From NCBI GenBank assembly GCA_949825045.1, contig OX463829.1, forward strand, positions 19,934,715-19,998,714: a DNA stretch of 64,000 bases. Reading direction: 5' to 3'. The notes below the pieces were generated by a model. That model was not told the DNA's origin. It saw nothing but the letters and a program-made list of their open reading frames with translations, and did not search any database. Both the position numbers and the translations under genes were made by a program. Positions 45,181 to 55,515 of this stretch are shown here, piece by piece. The stretch comes from Argyresthia goedartella (Eukaryota > Arthropoda > Insecta > Lepidoptera > Argyresthiidae). Numbering within the stretch: the first letter of the stretch is position 1; every line of letters starts with the position of its first letter.

Positions 45181-45578
45181 AAATGTGACAGTGGATGCCA
45201 TAGCAGTCGTTAGAAACTGAATGTATTCGATAAATAAAAGCTATTTTTTTTTACTTTCAGCATTTTATTTTAAAATACTTAAACATTTTTTACATTTAAC
45301 TTAAATCAGTCTTCTATTTTTCTTTTAGTAATTGTCTCAAACATAAAGTTACTTTTAAAAGACTGTCTTTCTTTAGAAATATTATAACTTTTTTATCATA
45401 AAATAAACAAAATATTGTACCGTATTACGAATCACAACCTTAGAAATAAAAACAATATTGTACCTTAATACGAATCACAACCTTAGAAGTCACAAGCAAT
45501 CATTGCTTCTTATTTAAATATTTTTATAAATTCTTTGTTCTCTTCTCTTCACCCGGCCTAATGACATAGCTTACACTT

Positions 45579-47825
45579 TTACTTCTTGTGCCATTCCTTG
45601 AAGCATTGTGGACATAGAGCTGGTTTTTCAACACATGCTGGGCAACGGTAGCTGGTCTGCTTGACTTTTTGTTCTTGGTGCAAACTCGACATTTCAGGAA
45701 GTTTTTTTGTTTTGTTTTGTTTTTTCTGTTGGGAGTATGAGTTCAGGCCAGTGTCCAGGTTCTTCTTCTGCCGTAGGAGCAGGGCGCGTTGGTTGATGCG
45801 GAGAGCGTTTTTTCGTTAGACGTTTGCAATTTTTTCTGCCTTCGAGAATCATTTCCTTTTGAGTGTCCTCGGTCACCTGAAGATAATTCTTCAATATGCT
45901 TTCTCTATAAGAAAGAGATGTTGATGTCGGATCACAATGTCTTCTGAAAAGATAAAAACTGTTCCACAGTATCATGTCCAACAAGTGAAAAAATACTTTT
46001 TTATACCACCTTATTGTTTTCTTAGGCGTAGAGCAGTATGCCATCATCTGGTCAGATTTGTCAACTCCAGACATGAATTTGTTGTATTCAACAACTTCAA
46101 TAGGTTTCATAATTATTTTTCTAAAACTTATTTAGGTGTGCGGACATTTGGGGATGGTTTTTGGTTGTAACCATGAATACTGGTCGTTTGTCTTTCCATA
46201 CAGAGGCATAGACCTGGCCTTTGCGCCTCCAAAAATGTTCTCCTTTCTTTATGGGTTTTTGGAAAATCTCCTTTGGGTTATCTTTCCTGTCTTTTCGCAA
46301 TGTGCCCGTAGTATGAGTCTTATGCTGCAGAAGAGTCTTGGATAAATCAGCGCTGTTATAGAAATTATCCATGTACAGGTCATGCCCTTTATCCAGATAA
46401 GGCTGCATCAACTTTATCACTAAGGCTTTGAGTTTTGGTACATTCTCGGTATTTTCGAGGTTAGGCGTCACTGCATCTTTGCCTTCGTATATACTGAAGT
46501 TCAAAATGTACCCATCATGGGTCGTGAGGACATAACATTTTATTCCGTATTTTGCTTTTTTTCCTTTAATATATTGTCGGAAGGATAATCGACCCCTGAA
46601 AGCCATCAATGATTCATCCAGAGATAGTGAATTATCAGGTTTATTGTTGTTCCGGAATCTTAAAATTACTTGCTTGGCAAAATAATTGACTTTATCCATG
46701 CCCTTGGAATTGCCCTCGGAGATACACAAGCACCGCAGCAATTGTTCAAATCTCCTGCCCGACATGACAAATGGAAACAGGGGATGATAGTACAGAGGAT
46801 CTGTTTGTGTGAAGAACTTCCTGAGATTTGGTGTGGTTATTTGCCCCTGCAACATACACAAGCCCAGAAACTTCTTCATTTCTATCTCGTCAGTTGGTTT
46901 GAACGCCTGTTTTCGAGATCCTCTTGTATGTGGCCTCTCTACGTTACACAAAGCAGCTCCATAAGCATTGGTACTTTTAACAATATAATTTAACATTTCG
47001 TCATCTAAAAACATTTCCAGTACGTTTTCAGGCGTTGTGTCACTATTCAGAGGTATTGATGGGCCAAAGTCAGAGCTATCAAAGTTAAACTCTGGAATAG
47101 GTTTTGTAGTCTCTTCCCAAACGTCATTGTACATAACTGGTGATGGTGCTCTTCGATTATTAGTAGTATTTGGTTGATGCGATATTGGCTCTTCATGGCT
47201 TCGACCAAAAAACATCTGCTGAACGCGCTTGTTTTGTAGTAAGCCCAGGGGAACTGTCCAGCCCATTGTCTTGTTCTAATATCTGTTCAATGTCTATTTC
47301 TATCATAGGCTCTGTATCAGTCATCGAAACGTTGTTTTGTAAAGGAATGCCGTGACTGCTATCTATTTGATTTGCCTGAATAGTCTGTGATACACTTGAC
47401 CCAGGATTAGTCTGATGTTCAACCTGCTGTATAACAGATGGTGAATTACGCAGGATTTGATCATCTGACAACGTTGATACGTTTTGAGGTTCTTTATGTT
47501 TCCTGGATTTGAGTACAATGTCACTTCTTGTTCGTTCTGAGTCATCGTCTGATACTGCAGATTTATCATTATTAGGATTGTAATCTATATCAGATCCATA
47601 TTGTCCGTCACTATCACTAAAGGGATCATGTATCGTAGAACTTGATGAATGCGTACCTCCGCCAGAAAACTGGTCTTCCTGTTCATCAGCTGATCGTTCC
47701 GATTCTTGCAAGTCGGTGCTGGACTCCGTCTCTGGATCGGAAGAGTCTTCTGAAGCCTCCTCAAATAACTTTCGAATCCTCTCCGAGTCAGTTTGTTTTA
47801 TTCTACGAGATCTTTTTGGTGGCAT
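45579..47825 (-). pseudogene. piggyBac transposase with three frameshifts
   Basis: Frames: 47825-47193 (acidic, Ser-rich N-terminus), 47266-46121 (catalytic core), 46110-45694, then about 45695-45579. The DDD residues are visible in SLDESLMAFRGR, LYMDNFYNSADL and MSGVDKSDQM. The C-terminal Cys-rich domain reads KCRVCTKN, then RCPACVEKPALCPQCFKEWH and ends KK with TAA at 45579. Frameshifts lie at about 47193-47266, 46112-46125 and 45640-45700. Other than these breaks the protein is full length (about 600 residues), so the element died recently. Confidence 0.85.
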
Positions 47826-48633
47826 CTGTTAACAAATTATACGTAATTTGAGATATAAATGCATTTGTATAGCTACTCAAAAACAAAACCAACATAGCGT
47901 CACACCTCTTCCCCAACGGGGTTGCAGAGGCACAACTGTGCCCACTTTCAGCCAGTGATTCAGAACACCATTTTGCGTGACATGGGGCTAGCCCATTGCC
48001 GCAGTTATGATGTAATGACAGCTATTTAATGAATCGTTTACACTGTATGCAAAGCAAAAGTAATATATAATATAATAAGGCTCACGTTTAGCGGATGACC
48101 TACTCACTGGGCGTCCAAACTTTTTTAGCATCATGTTGGGGTCATTTGATCATCTTCCTAAAAGTTTCAGGGTGCGGAATTCAATAGTTTTTAAGATATG
48201 ATTTTTTGAAAATCTGAAAATACTTTGTAAAATGATGTAACGCAACGCAAATAATATGTTTAAATCTTGTCTGTGGTCAAAATATATTACCTACATTTCG
48301 TTGTACGCATATTTGAAAAGATGAGAATTCTCTAAAAAAGGAGGAAATGTGGAATCTTTTTTTTATAATACCTATTTTAATAAAAACGTTCATTTAACTT
48401 GCAATTTATGTTTGTTTATTTATTTTACGTCAATCAAAGTTAATTTAGTATTTCTTTCGTAAAATATCACTTTTGATAATAAAAAGGTTGTCATTTTTGT
48501 TTAAAACGGAACGCATTTTGTTGGGGCGTTTTGCCGCGTTTTTGGTTGGGCGGCAAAGTAGTAGTCCCTTTTCTAGTAGTTTCGCGAATGTTCTATTTGC
48601 TTGTTCTCTCGATATTTACAAGCAAAAACAACT
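47826..48633. other. 5' region of the piggyBac element
   Basis: AT-rich. At about 47893-47960, AACATAGCGTCACACCTCTT and GGTTGCAGAGGCAC resemble 14120-14180, so a small repeat is nested here. The transposase promoter would lie here but no motif was recognised. Confidence 0.45.
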
Positions 48634-48985
48634 GGCTAGAGTAGGTTATTGTGGCTACTTTTCAATCGGGTTATAGGTTATGTTAGAACGTTGAAGAAGA
48701 TAAACCGGAGCGGAGCGGAGCGTATGCAAACAAAAACTATTGGCTAGAGCAGGTTATTGTGGCTACTTTTCAATCGGGTTATAGGTTATGTTAGAACGTT
48801 GAAGAAGCTAAACCGGAGCGGAGCGTATGCAAACAAAAACGATTGGCTAGAGTAGGTTATTGTGGCTACTTTTCAATCGGGTTATAGGTTATGTTAGAAC
48901 GTTGAAGAAGCTAAACCGGAGCGGAGCGGAGCGCAACGTATGCTAACAAAAACGATTGGCTAGAGTAGGTTATTGTGGCTACTTT
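48634..48985 (+). repeat. Tandem repeat, 103-113 base unit, in the piggyBac right arm
   Basis: GGCTAGAGTAGGTTATTGTG starts at 48634, 48742, 48845 and 48958. Units contain CTTTTCAATCGGGTTATAGG and a (CGGAG)n-like AACCGGAGCGGAGCG stretch whose copy number explains the length differences. Confidence 0.95.
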
Positions 48986-49431
48986 TCATGTAAATTTTGA
49001 TGATAGCATTATGGAGCATTTGTAGAGGAGAAAGGTGTCGAGGCAGACCCCGGGGGGGAGTAGTAGGGGGGGGGGGACTCTACCCCCTTCCCCCTCCCTC
49101 CACTTAAAGATCAAGGTCAGTCTAAATCTTTAATTTAACAACATAACCTCAAAACTTTAAATAATCATATCTCAGAAACTAGGCATTTCCGCGGGGGGGG
49201 GAGTAGTAGGGGGGGCATCTACCCCCTCCCCCATCCCCCCCTCCACCCCTCAGGGTCAACAAAAGTAGGTCATCCGCTAAAGTTCGCTGACCGCTATAGT
49301 GTTAAGACGTCATAATTTTTTTAATTGTTTTTTTTTCTGGAACCTATCGTATGGGTATCAAATTAAAGGGCTTCATGAGCCTAAAAATATACTATACCAT
49401 TACCTTTCAACCGCCTGTTTTCTAAAAGTCC

Positions 49432-49608
49432 AAGGTTTCCAGTCGCCTCTTTGCCTCTAGCATCTAAAACATTGAGGTGACGGAATTCAAATTGAGTTCT
49501 ATATTTCCCTATATCTTATATATGTGTAAGTTTAAGATTTGACATTCTCCAAATGTAACCTATGTGTTTCTTATGGAAATAAACTCTTTTTGAATTTTTA
49601 ATTTTTGA
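49432..49608 (+). mobile_element. 3' end of the CR1/Jockey-like LINE (second copy)
   Basis: About 170 bases match 7424-7605: TTTCCAGTCGCCTCTTTGCC, ACATTGAGGTGACGGAATTC, CCTATGTGTTTCTTATGGAA, then AATAAACTC and a TTTTTGAATTTTTAATTTTTG tail. Severely 5'-truncated. Confidence 0.9.
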
Positions 49609-50232
49609 AAAGGAATATTTTCAAAACACACCAAGTTTCGACGCCTCGAAGTAGGAGACGGATTAATAAAAAGGATCTATACAGACCATGAGAGTGAATG
49701 AAATAGACTACAACTATTTTCGTGAAAACTCAATAGAAACGCAAAATGTAGTTTACAAAGTTATTGGTGCGGCTACTTTACTACTTGATTTTGATTGAAT
49801 CTAAAATACTTACCTATAAACTGGTTCAGAGTCCCCCCTGTTAGCGAGGTCTACTGCCCACAGGGCCTCTACTATTAGCTTAGGATTAAGAAATAAACAA
49901 TTATGGAGCGTCAAAAGTCTTTGCTGTTCTAAGTTTGATTGTCAGCTGTCACTTTTGATGGCTCGCTCCTAGTGCTGACGCTCAAAGCTTGGGCGATGAT
50001 AGCACAACATGGCGGCGTTAATTATGTCATTCATGACGTCTTATCAACCATTTTGAGCTATCGTTATCACGTTAAAACTCATTCGGAACGACCTCGTAGA
50101 CGCTGTAATCGATTATGGTGCGATTCGGAACGCGCTGATTTGATTTCTGAGTTACCAGTGTATGTAAGCAAAGATAAAGACATTCTAAAAGTGGCATACA
50201 TGGGAGGCAGTTGCTCATGTCCGAAGGAGATA
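49609..50232. other. No recognised gene
   Basis: Contains an inverted GGTGCGGCTACTT repeat fragment near 49765. The 119-residue frame at 49939-50298 shows no domain and runs into the hAT element. Confidence 0.4.
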
Positions 50233-50240
50233 CTTGGAAC

Positions 50241-50685
50241 AAGTGATGCAACGAATACTACTTTTACGAATACGAATATCAAACCTACTATTCGGTGAAT
50301 ACGAATACGAATACGAATATCTCGCCATGGTAATAAAAGACAAATTTATTTGATGAATTTATATTCTCCTAATAATTAAAATTTATAATAGGCAAATTTT
50401 TATTTAAAAAACATAAAATTTGTAGATTTTTTGGTTTAAGGTGATTTCTTTTTTCAGTCTGGATGTTTCCCGCTGTTGAAAAAAGTCTTTCCGAGGCGAC
50501 TGAACATGGCTTCAGTGAAAAATATTTTTGAGCGAGTTTTTTCAGACTTGGAAAATGGACATCTTCTCGCCAAATGCCTATGCACACGTCGTATTTTTAC
50601 GTGCCGACGACCGACGCGCGAATTCGCCGAATGCGAATATTATATTATTCGGCGAATACGAATATTCGTATTCGTTGCATCACTA
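50241..50685 (-). mobile_element. Short hAT element with 8-bp target duplication
   Basis: 445 bases flanked by the exact duplication CTTGGAAC (50233-50240 and 50686-50693). Ends are AAGTGATGCAACGAATAC and, inverted, TAGTGATGCAACGAATAC. Subterminal regions are full of CGAATACGAATA and inverted CGAATATTCG words. The interior keeps the end of a hAT transposase. Confidence 0.92.
50369..50587 (-). pseudogene. hAT transposase C-terminal remnant
   Basis: Reads FPSLKKLAQKYFSLKPCSVA, SERLFSTAGNIQTEKRNHLK and LQILCFLNKNL, the hAT_C dimerisation motif (FP.L...A..YL...P.S.A.SER.FS.AG.......R..L.P......LF...N). The catalytic domain was lost in the deletion that made this short element. Confidence 0.9.
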
Positions 50686-50693
50686 CTTGGAAC

Positions 50694-51329
50694 CTACAGC
50701 CGTTCACGTCCTCCCGGGTAGTGCTAAGGAGCAACAAATCAACACTTAAAATCTATAAAAACACGTGACATTGGCGAAATTACGTAGGTAATGCCTCCGT
50801 GCCGATTCGGTAGCCGTAAACACTTAAAACTAATTATGTTAGGAACTTAAAACGAATTATGTTTTGTTGTTCTTACATGTTCAACCTAACACGAACGATA
50901 AAAGTGGCTTCGCTTCGCTCACCCCATTTACCCTTCACCTAAGCTACCGCAGTGTTTTGCCCTGATATTTGAATCCAACCAACCTCATGAAGTTTAACAT
51001 TTTGACATTGACGGACACATGATGCAGTGCTGCCAACACCCATGTGCCGGCTCCCCATCACATACATTTTGGAAGCCGGCGCGGCGCCCGGCTGCGGAGG
51101 CACTTCCGCGTTTTTTTTTTTTTTTTAGCGTTTCATAAGGTTTATTCGTGGACGTAATATGTTGATCCTGCACCATACAATGTAAAAGTATTAAGACCTA
51201 AAATATTTTTAGTCTTACACAGATTCTCAAATTCTCAATTATACCGCTTTCAATATGAAAATTTTAAAACATTAACTTAGATAATTTACGTACTTCTGAT
51301 TCAACTAACAAAATACTTCGCCACGGTTA
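50694..51329. repeat. Repeat fragment and unrecognised DNA
   Basis: At 50860-50975 is a copy of the TGTTGTTCTTACATGTTC family (TTCAACCTAACACGAACGAT, CACCTAAGCTACCGCAGTGT). A T run lies at 51111-51126. The rest is unrecognised. Confidence 0.6.
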
Positions 51330-51761
51330 TTTGTTACCAAATTCCATACGATGCCTAATTTGCGGCCCGTTAAACTGTGTAAAAACGAATCTGATGGTCG
51401 GTCTTCTATTGCATGAAAATAGACTTTAAAAATGTTTAAGTTTATTCAAAAACTTTACATACATCAACCAAAATATGAATTTCTTGAATTTAGTTCTGAA
51501 AGTATTGTTGTTTAAATTTCATGCTAACTAGCAAGTACTCAGCACAGATGAAGCAAAATCAAACTCAGTAATCATATTTGATGATTTTGCATGTGAAAAT
51601 CAAAACAACATGCGTGATTATTTTGCAATGGGTAGATATAAAAATATTGATAGTTTTTATTTTAACCAAACGTATACTAAAATACCGAAACAACTCGTTA
51701 GAGACAACTCAAACCTACTTATACTTTTTAAACAAGATGACATTAATTTATATCATGTATA

Positions 51762-51961
51762 TGTCACCGGAAAATAATACGATCCGCAAGTTTATACATT
51801 TCCTAATTTTTTTTCCGCAAGTTTATAAATATACTAACCTAACCTTACCTAACCTAACATAACCTAACCTAACCTAACCTAGCCTAATATAATCTAGAAG
51901 GAAGTTTATAAATTTCCTAGGAAATTTATAAACTTGCGGATCGTATTATTTTCCGGTGACA
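51762..51961. mobile_element. 200-bp TIR element (MITE) inside the ATPase remnant
   Basis: Ends TGTCACCGGAAAATAATACG and GATCCGCAAGTTTATA are repeated inverted at the right end with perfect match over about 36 bases. TATA flanks both sides (51758-51761 and 51962-51965), a likely target duplication; removing the element with one TATA would bring the flanking ATPase codons back into one frame, which supports these limits. The centre carries insect telomeric repeats. Confidence 0.88.
51834..51887. repeat. Interstitial insect telomeric repeat (CCTAA/TTAGG)n
   Basis: About ten units, mostly CCTAA with a few variants (CTTAC, CATAA, CTAGC). It is the C-strand form on plus. Located in the middle of the 200-bp TIR element. 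Confidence 0.85.
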
Positions 51962-52149
51962 TATATAATGAACATGTTAACACGGATATGACGTGGAACG
52001 AATTTCGAGAATGTGTTCCACACTATGGAGTGATTCTTACAGCTACTTGGTCATAAATAAAGAATGAAAAAAATTAAGCGTGCTATCTAAATATTATCAT
52101 GTATGCTTGTCCTCTTGAAGAGCTAGTGTAATATTATCGAATTAACCTG

Positions 52150-52700
52150 AATTTATATAAACGTTCACTGAGTAAAAACAAGGAACGTGTTAAACTGTTT
52201 GACGATCACGATTGACGTAATGATGAAATTCGTATACCAATTAATCAACAAGATCTTTACATACTCCCATCAGCAAGCATGTTCGTTATATTTGGAAGGT
52301 GTTGTCAATGTGTCTAAGAAAGAAGCAAAGGAAAATGTTACTAGCGTGCTGTTTACAAATAATCCGCTTCTACCATCGACGTAAACCTAATTGCTTACCT
52401 CGATGGCTTCTACTATTTTGTCAAGGTATTCGTTATAGCTAAATGGAGTTGAGGTAGATAAAGTGAGAAACGCAGTAATTACTACTACAATGAAGTCATT
52501 TTTGTCTATGAATGAGAGTGAGTCAAAAATGTCGAAAGCGTGGGGTTAGGACATCAGCGGTACGAAAAACATGCAATCGGGGAAATTTTCTGCAAAAATT
52601 AACCTGCTGTTCAAAAAAATGGCTCGAACGGCATGTATCCGTTTGTGCTATTTTTTGGAACACAAATACCGCCAGCGAAAAATACACAACGAAGATGATA
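52150..52700 (+). pseudogene. Polinton/adintovirus-type major capsid protein remnant
   Basis: Pieces in shifting frames: EIRIPINQQDLYILPSAS (about 52217-52270), then LYLEGVV, VLFTNN (about 52345-52365), and LNGVEVDKVRNAVITTTMKS followed by FLSMNESES (about 52440-52525). They follow the N-terminal layout of the double-jelly-roll capsid proteins of Polinton-like elements (RIP....D.YTLP...L.IEG ... NGVE.D..RN.GITS..K.Y.S). Farther on only weak traces remain up to the TIR element at 52805. Several stops. Inference from motif memory and from the ATPase next door. Confidence 0.5.
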
Positions 52701-52804
52701 GTACTTTATTATAATAATAGTTCGGCCTCATATTTTGGTTGGCATAACAAGCTTTTAGCAATTTTTCTGTTGGATGGACATCTTGTGATTAAGATTATTA
52801 TCAT

Positions 52805-53194
52805 GGGTGCGTTCGAGATCGGTTAAAAATTACTCCGAGTGATGCGAAAATTACTCCAGAGCGGTCGGAAACAACCCGAGTGAAACCGGGGGTAAACGAA
52901 CTTTTACGCGACAGCTTGCCGAACAGCGTTTTCGAAGGGCTCAGTTAGAGTAATTTTCGCACTAACAAGTGCGATTTCTCTTCCTGGTTCAGCGTCGTTA
53001 AAAATAACCTGACAGATGTCAAACAGTGCTTGGCGGGTTTATATAAAGCGGGTTGGTTTGTGACAACTTATACCGCTCGGAAACACGATTCTCGCGCTAG
53101 CGTTCGATAACCGCATTTCATCTCTCTTTCTGTCATTATGTCCATCTATTTCCTTTCTCCGAGTTAATTTTAACTCGGTTTTCGAACGCACCCC
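52805..53194. mobile_element. 390-bp TIR element (MITE)
   Basis: Left end GGGTGCGTTCGAGATCGGTT and right end, inverted, GGGTGCGTTCGAAAACCGAG; both continue into TTAAAA...ACTC.GAG. No target duplication was obvious. No ORF with a recognised domain inside. Confidence 0.8.
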
Positions 53195-53629
53195 AGAATG
53201 CAGGTAGCTTAGGTAGGTTTTTTTTACTATATATTGTTTGTTTTAAATTTATAACAGTTTCAGTGATAAATAATTTAGATCGGATTGTACAAGTAGGCAG
53301 CGGAGCGAGCTTGCGACTGAAAATTAATTAATTGTTGCTACATTTAATTGGGTAATAGGTTAGGTGTTGGGTGCGTTAGGTGTCAGGGATAATCACATTG
53401 ATTTGCCTTTCCGATAAATCTTTATAGGGGGATGCGTCCCTGCCGCCCGAGATACCACCAACTTATTCCTAGGCTTTCGAGAAAGTGGTATCCTTTAATT
53501 CATCCCTCATATTCTAACCTAAACCCATCCTTCCCCCCCCCCCCCCCTCTCGTTTTTCACCTTCTCATACCACCAACCCATCAACCCGCCCTGGACCAGC
53601 GTGGTGGGCTTAAGGTCCAACCCATACTT
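53195..53629. other. SINE tail-like fragment and C run
   Basis: A run of about 17 C at 53531-53547. At about 53575-53625, CAACCCGCCCTGGACCAGCG and TGGTGGGCTTAAGGTC resemble the 3' body of lepidopteran tRNA SINEs. Nothing else recognised. Confidence 0.45.
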
Positions 53630-55135
53630 GTATCACACGGGCTGGGAAGCCGTAACAATCGTGACACTCGTTTGATCCAGTTCGGTTATGGACGAAACCT
53701 CAAAATAAGTAACAGTTTCTTCCATAAGAAACCTCAGCGTCGCTGGAACTGGCGCTCTTCGATCGTATAACCGAAGACGAAATAGATAAGGTAATCTCTT
53801 CTGATCAGTCAATAATAAAAGATATAACTGTCCTTCATCAATTCAAATTCTGCTCTGATCATAGAACACTTCGAGCAAAAATCTGTCTCAAAACGAAAAT
53901 AATACGTAAAACCGTTTTCATTAAACGAATCAAGAAACTTAGCTGCAATAATACAAAACTTTACGCAAATACCTTTAAAATCAATTTTCAATTTTCAAAT
54001 TTCAATGTGGAAATGGAGGATGTAGTCACAATTCAGAAAAATTAAAAATGCTATCGAATCTGCTAGCAATACAATCAAATTAGATAAACCCTACAAGCAT
54101 AAATTAAATACAGAAACCAAGCTCCTTATAAGAGAAAGGGAATCCTTGGATAAGTGCTCCAAAGAACATAATCATTTGAACAGACAATTAAACCGTAACA
54201 TCAGAAGATTGATTAGACCTATATTAGTATTCTAGAAGCCATTTAACTAAATAGCACAGCAGTCATCAAATTACATACAGCAGGATCATCATTTCCGATA
54301 AAAAAGGCATCAAACAAGGAGACCCGCTGTTTCCGAAACTTTTTACCTGCATCCTCGAGGAAGTATACAAGAAGCTGGCGGTCTAATGGGCAGACAGAGG
54401 CATTATTGTTGGTGGCAGAAGACTCAGGAACCTTCGCTTTGCCGATGATATTGTCCTGTTTGCCCAATCTGCACTCGAGCTCCAGCGTATGCTACAGGAA
54501 CTCAGCAAGGCAAGCCTTGAAGAAGGACTCAAGATGAATTGTTCAAAAACCCAGGCCATGACAAACAGCGAAAAACGTAAGGTCGAGGTAGATGGGCAAG
54601 AAATACATTATGTCGATGATTATATTTACTTGGGCCAGACAGCCTCCTTCGAAAACAGGCAAGATAAAGTAATGGAAAGACATATCTTTAACGCCAGGAA
54701 GAGCGTCTGTTCTATGACGAAACTAATGAAGGGAAACCTTCCGCTGACCCTTAAGCGCAAACTCTACGACATGTGTAACTATTCTAACCTACGGCGCTCA
54801 GACATGGTCCAAATTCAAGGTTTGCCAGCGAGTAGTGGTGCGCAGCATTCTAAATGTTCGCACGACAGACCGCATAAGGAACAGCACACTCCATTCCTTA
54901 ACCGCCATCGCTGATGTGGGTGCACAGACCGACAAGCTAAAGTGGAACTGGGCGGGCTACGTCAGTTATATGCACCCCGACAAATGTCCGAAAATCGCCA
55001 CTGAATGGGTTCCACAAGACGGCCACCAGCGCAGGGGCAGGCCTAAACGGAGTGGCGGGATGAACTTGACAAGTTATTGCCAGGGTGACCGTAGGTGGCG
55101 CAGTCCAGGGACGTTTGGACTCAAGAGGGCAACAT
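53630..55135 (+). pseudogene. RTE-clade LINE, internally deleted
   Basis: Endonuclease end: GLGSRNNRDTRLIQFGYGRN, then FHKKPQRRWNWRS, and in another frame LHQFKFCSDHRTLRAKICLK (the SDHR box). After a deletion around 54240 the RT appears: IKKGDPL-like GDPLFPKLFTCILEEVYKKL, LRFADDIVLFAQSALELQRM (catalytic ADD, about 54433), GLKMNCSKTQAMTN and YVDDYIYLGQ. C-terminus: KLKWNWAGYVSYM and a GRPKR.. end. The fingers and motif A are missing. The longest clean frame is 54489-54914. Family assigned from the characteristic RTE endonuclease/RT wording. Confidence 0.8.
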
Positions 55136-55140
55136 AAAAA

Positions 55141-55405
55141 AGAAAAAAATATTGGTTAGTTTGGTTAGAACTTAGGAGAAGCAATTCCGGTGCCTTGCGA
55201 AGCGTAGCGGAGCGAAGTGCATGCAAATAAAACAATATTTAATTATTTTTTAAATATTATGCCTTTCTCTACGATGCGAAATGTTTGTTATACCTTTTTA
55301 TGTTTATGCTGTATAATTTGTAATATTTATGATGTTGATGCTTCCATAGTCTTTGAAATTTATGCGTAGGTAATCATTTATGTTAAATTATTATTAGGGT
55401 TTAGG
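55141..55405. other. No recognised feature
   Basis: AT-rich; a CGAAGCGTAGCGGAGCGAAG stretch near 55199. Nothing else seen. Confidence 0.35.
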
Positions 55406-55515
55406 AAATTTCGGTTAAAGGATTCATGAAAAACAATATTATTACCATTGTGTTGCTAGTAATAGTAACACAATGGTAATAATATTGTTTTTCATGAACC
55501 CTTTAACCGAAATTT
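55406..55515. repeat. Snap-back hairpin, 49-bp arms
   Basis: Left arm 55406-55454 (AAATTTCGGTTAAAGGATTC and onward to CATTGTGTT) and right arm 55467-55515 are complementary with one mismatch, around a 12-base loop. No coding content. Confidence 0.95.

Larger units (their letters stand above)
44769..49301 (-). mobile_element. piggyBac-type DNA transposon
   Basis: Flanked on both sides by TTAA (44765-44768 and 49302-49305), the piggyBac target. Terminal sequences are CACTTTCGCGGACG (left) and, inverted, CACTATAGCGGTCAG (right), imperfect inverted repeats. Carries a broken transposase on minus, tandem arrays in both subterminal regions (44800-45180 and 48634-48985) and G-rich runs near 49045-49075 and 49190-49250. 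A TTTAGCGGATGACCTACT word at 48088 recurs inverted at 49264, so the right arm may contain a second nested element. Boundaries are inferred from TTAA and TIRs. Confidence 0.75.
51330..52055 (+). pseudogene. Polinton/adintovirus-type packaging ATPase remnant
   Basis: Across several frames the segment reads FPNSIRCLICGPLNCVKTNL (degenerate Walker A; the usual GPS..GKT has lost its Gly), SVIIFDDFACENQNNMRDYF (Walker B, IIFDD), MGRYKNIDSFYFNQTYTKIP, QLVRDNSNLLILFKQDDINL and, after a 200-base insertion, VNTDMTWNEF. This is the order of motifs in the A32/FtsK-like genome-packaging ATPase of Polinton (Maverick) elements and adintoviruses. A frameshift or stop near 51515 and the insertion at 51762-51961 inactivate it. 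The next remnant downstream resembles the capsid gene, which fits. Recognition is from memory; not tested by search. Confidence 0.6.

Noticed and set aside
49939..50298. 119-residue gene
   Set aside because: No domain, and its last part lies inside the hAT element, crossing the target duplication.
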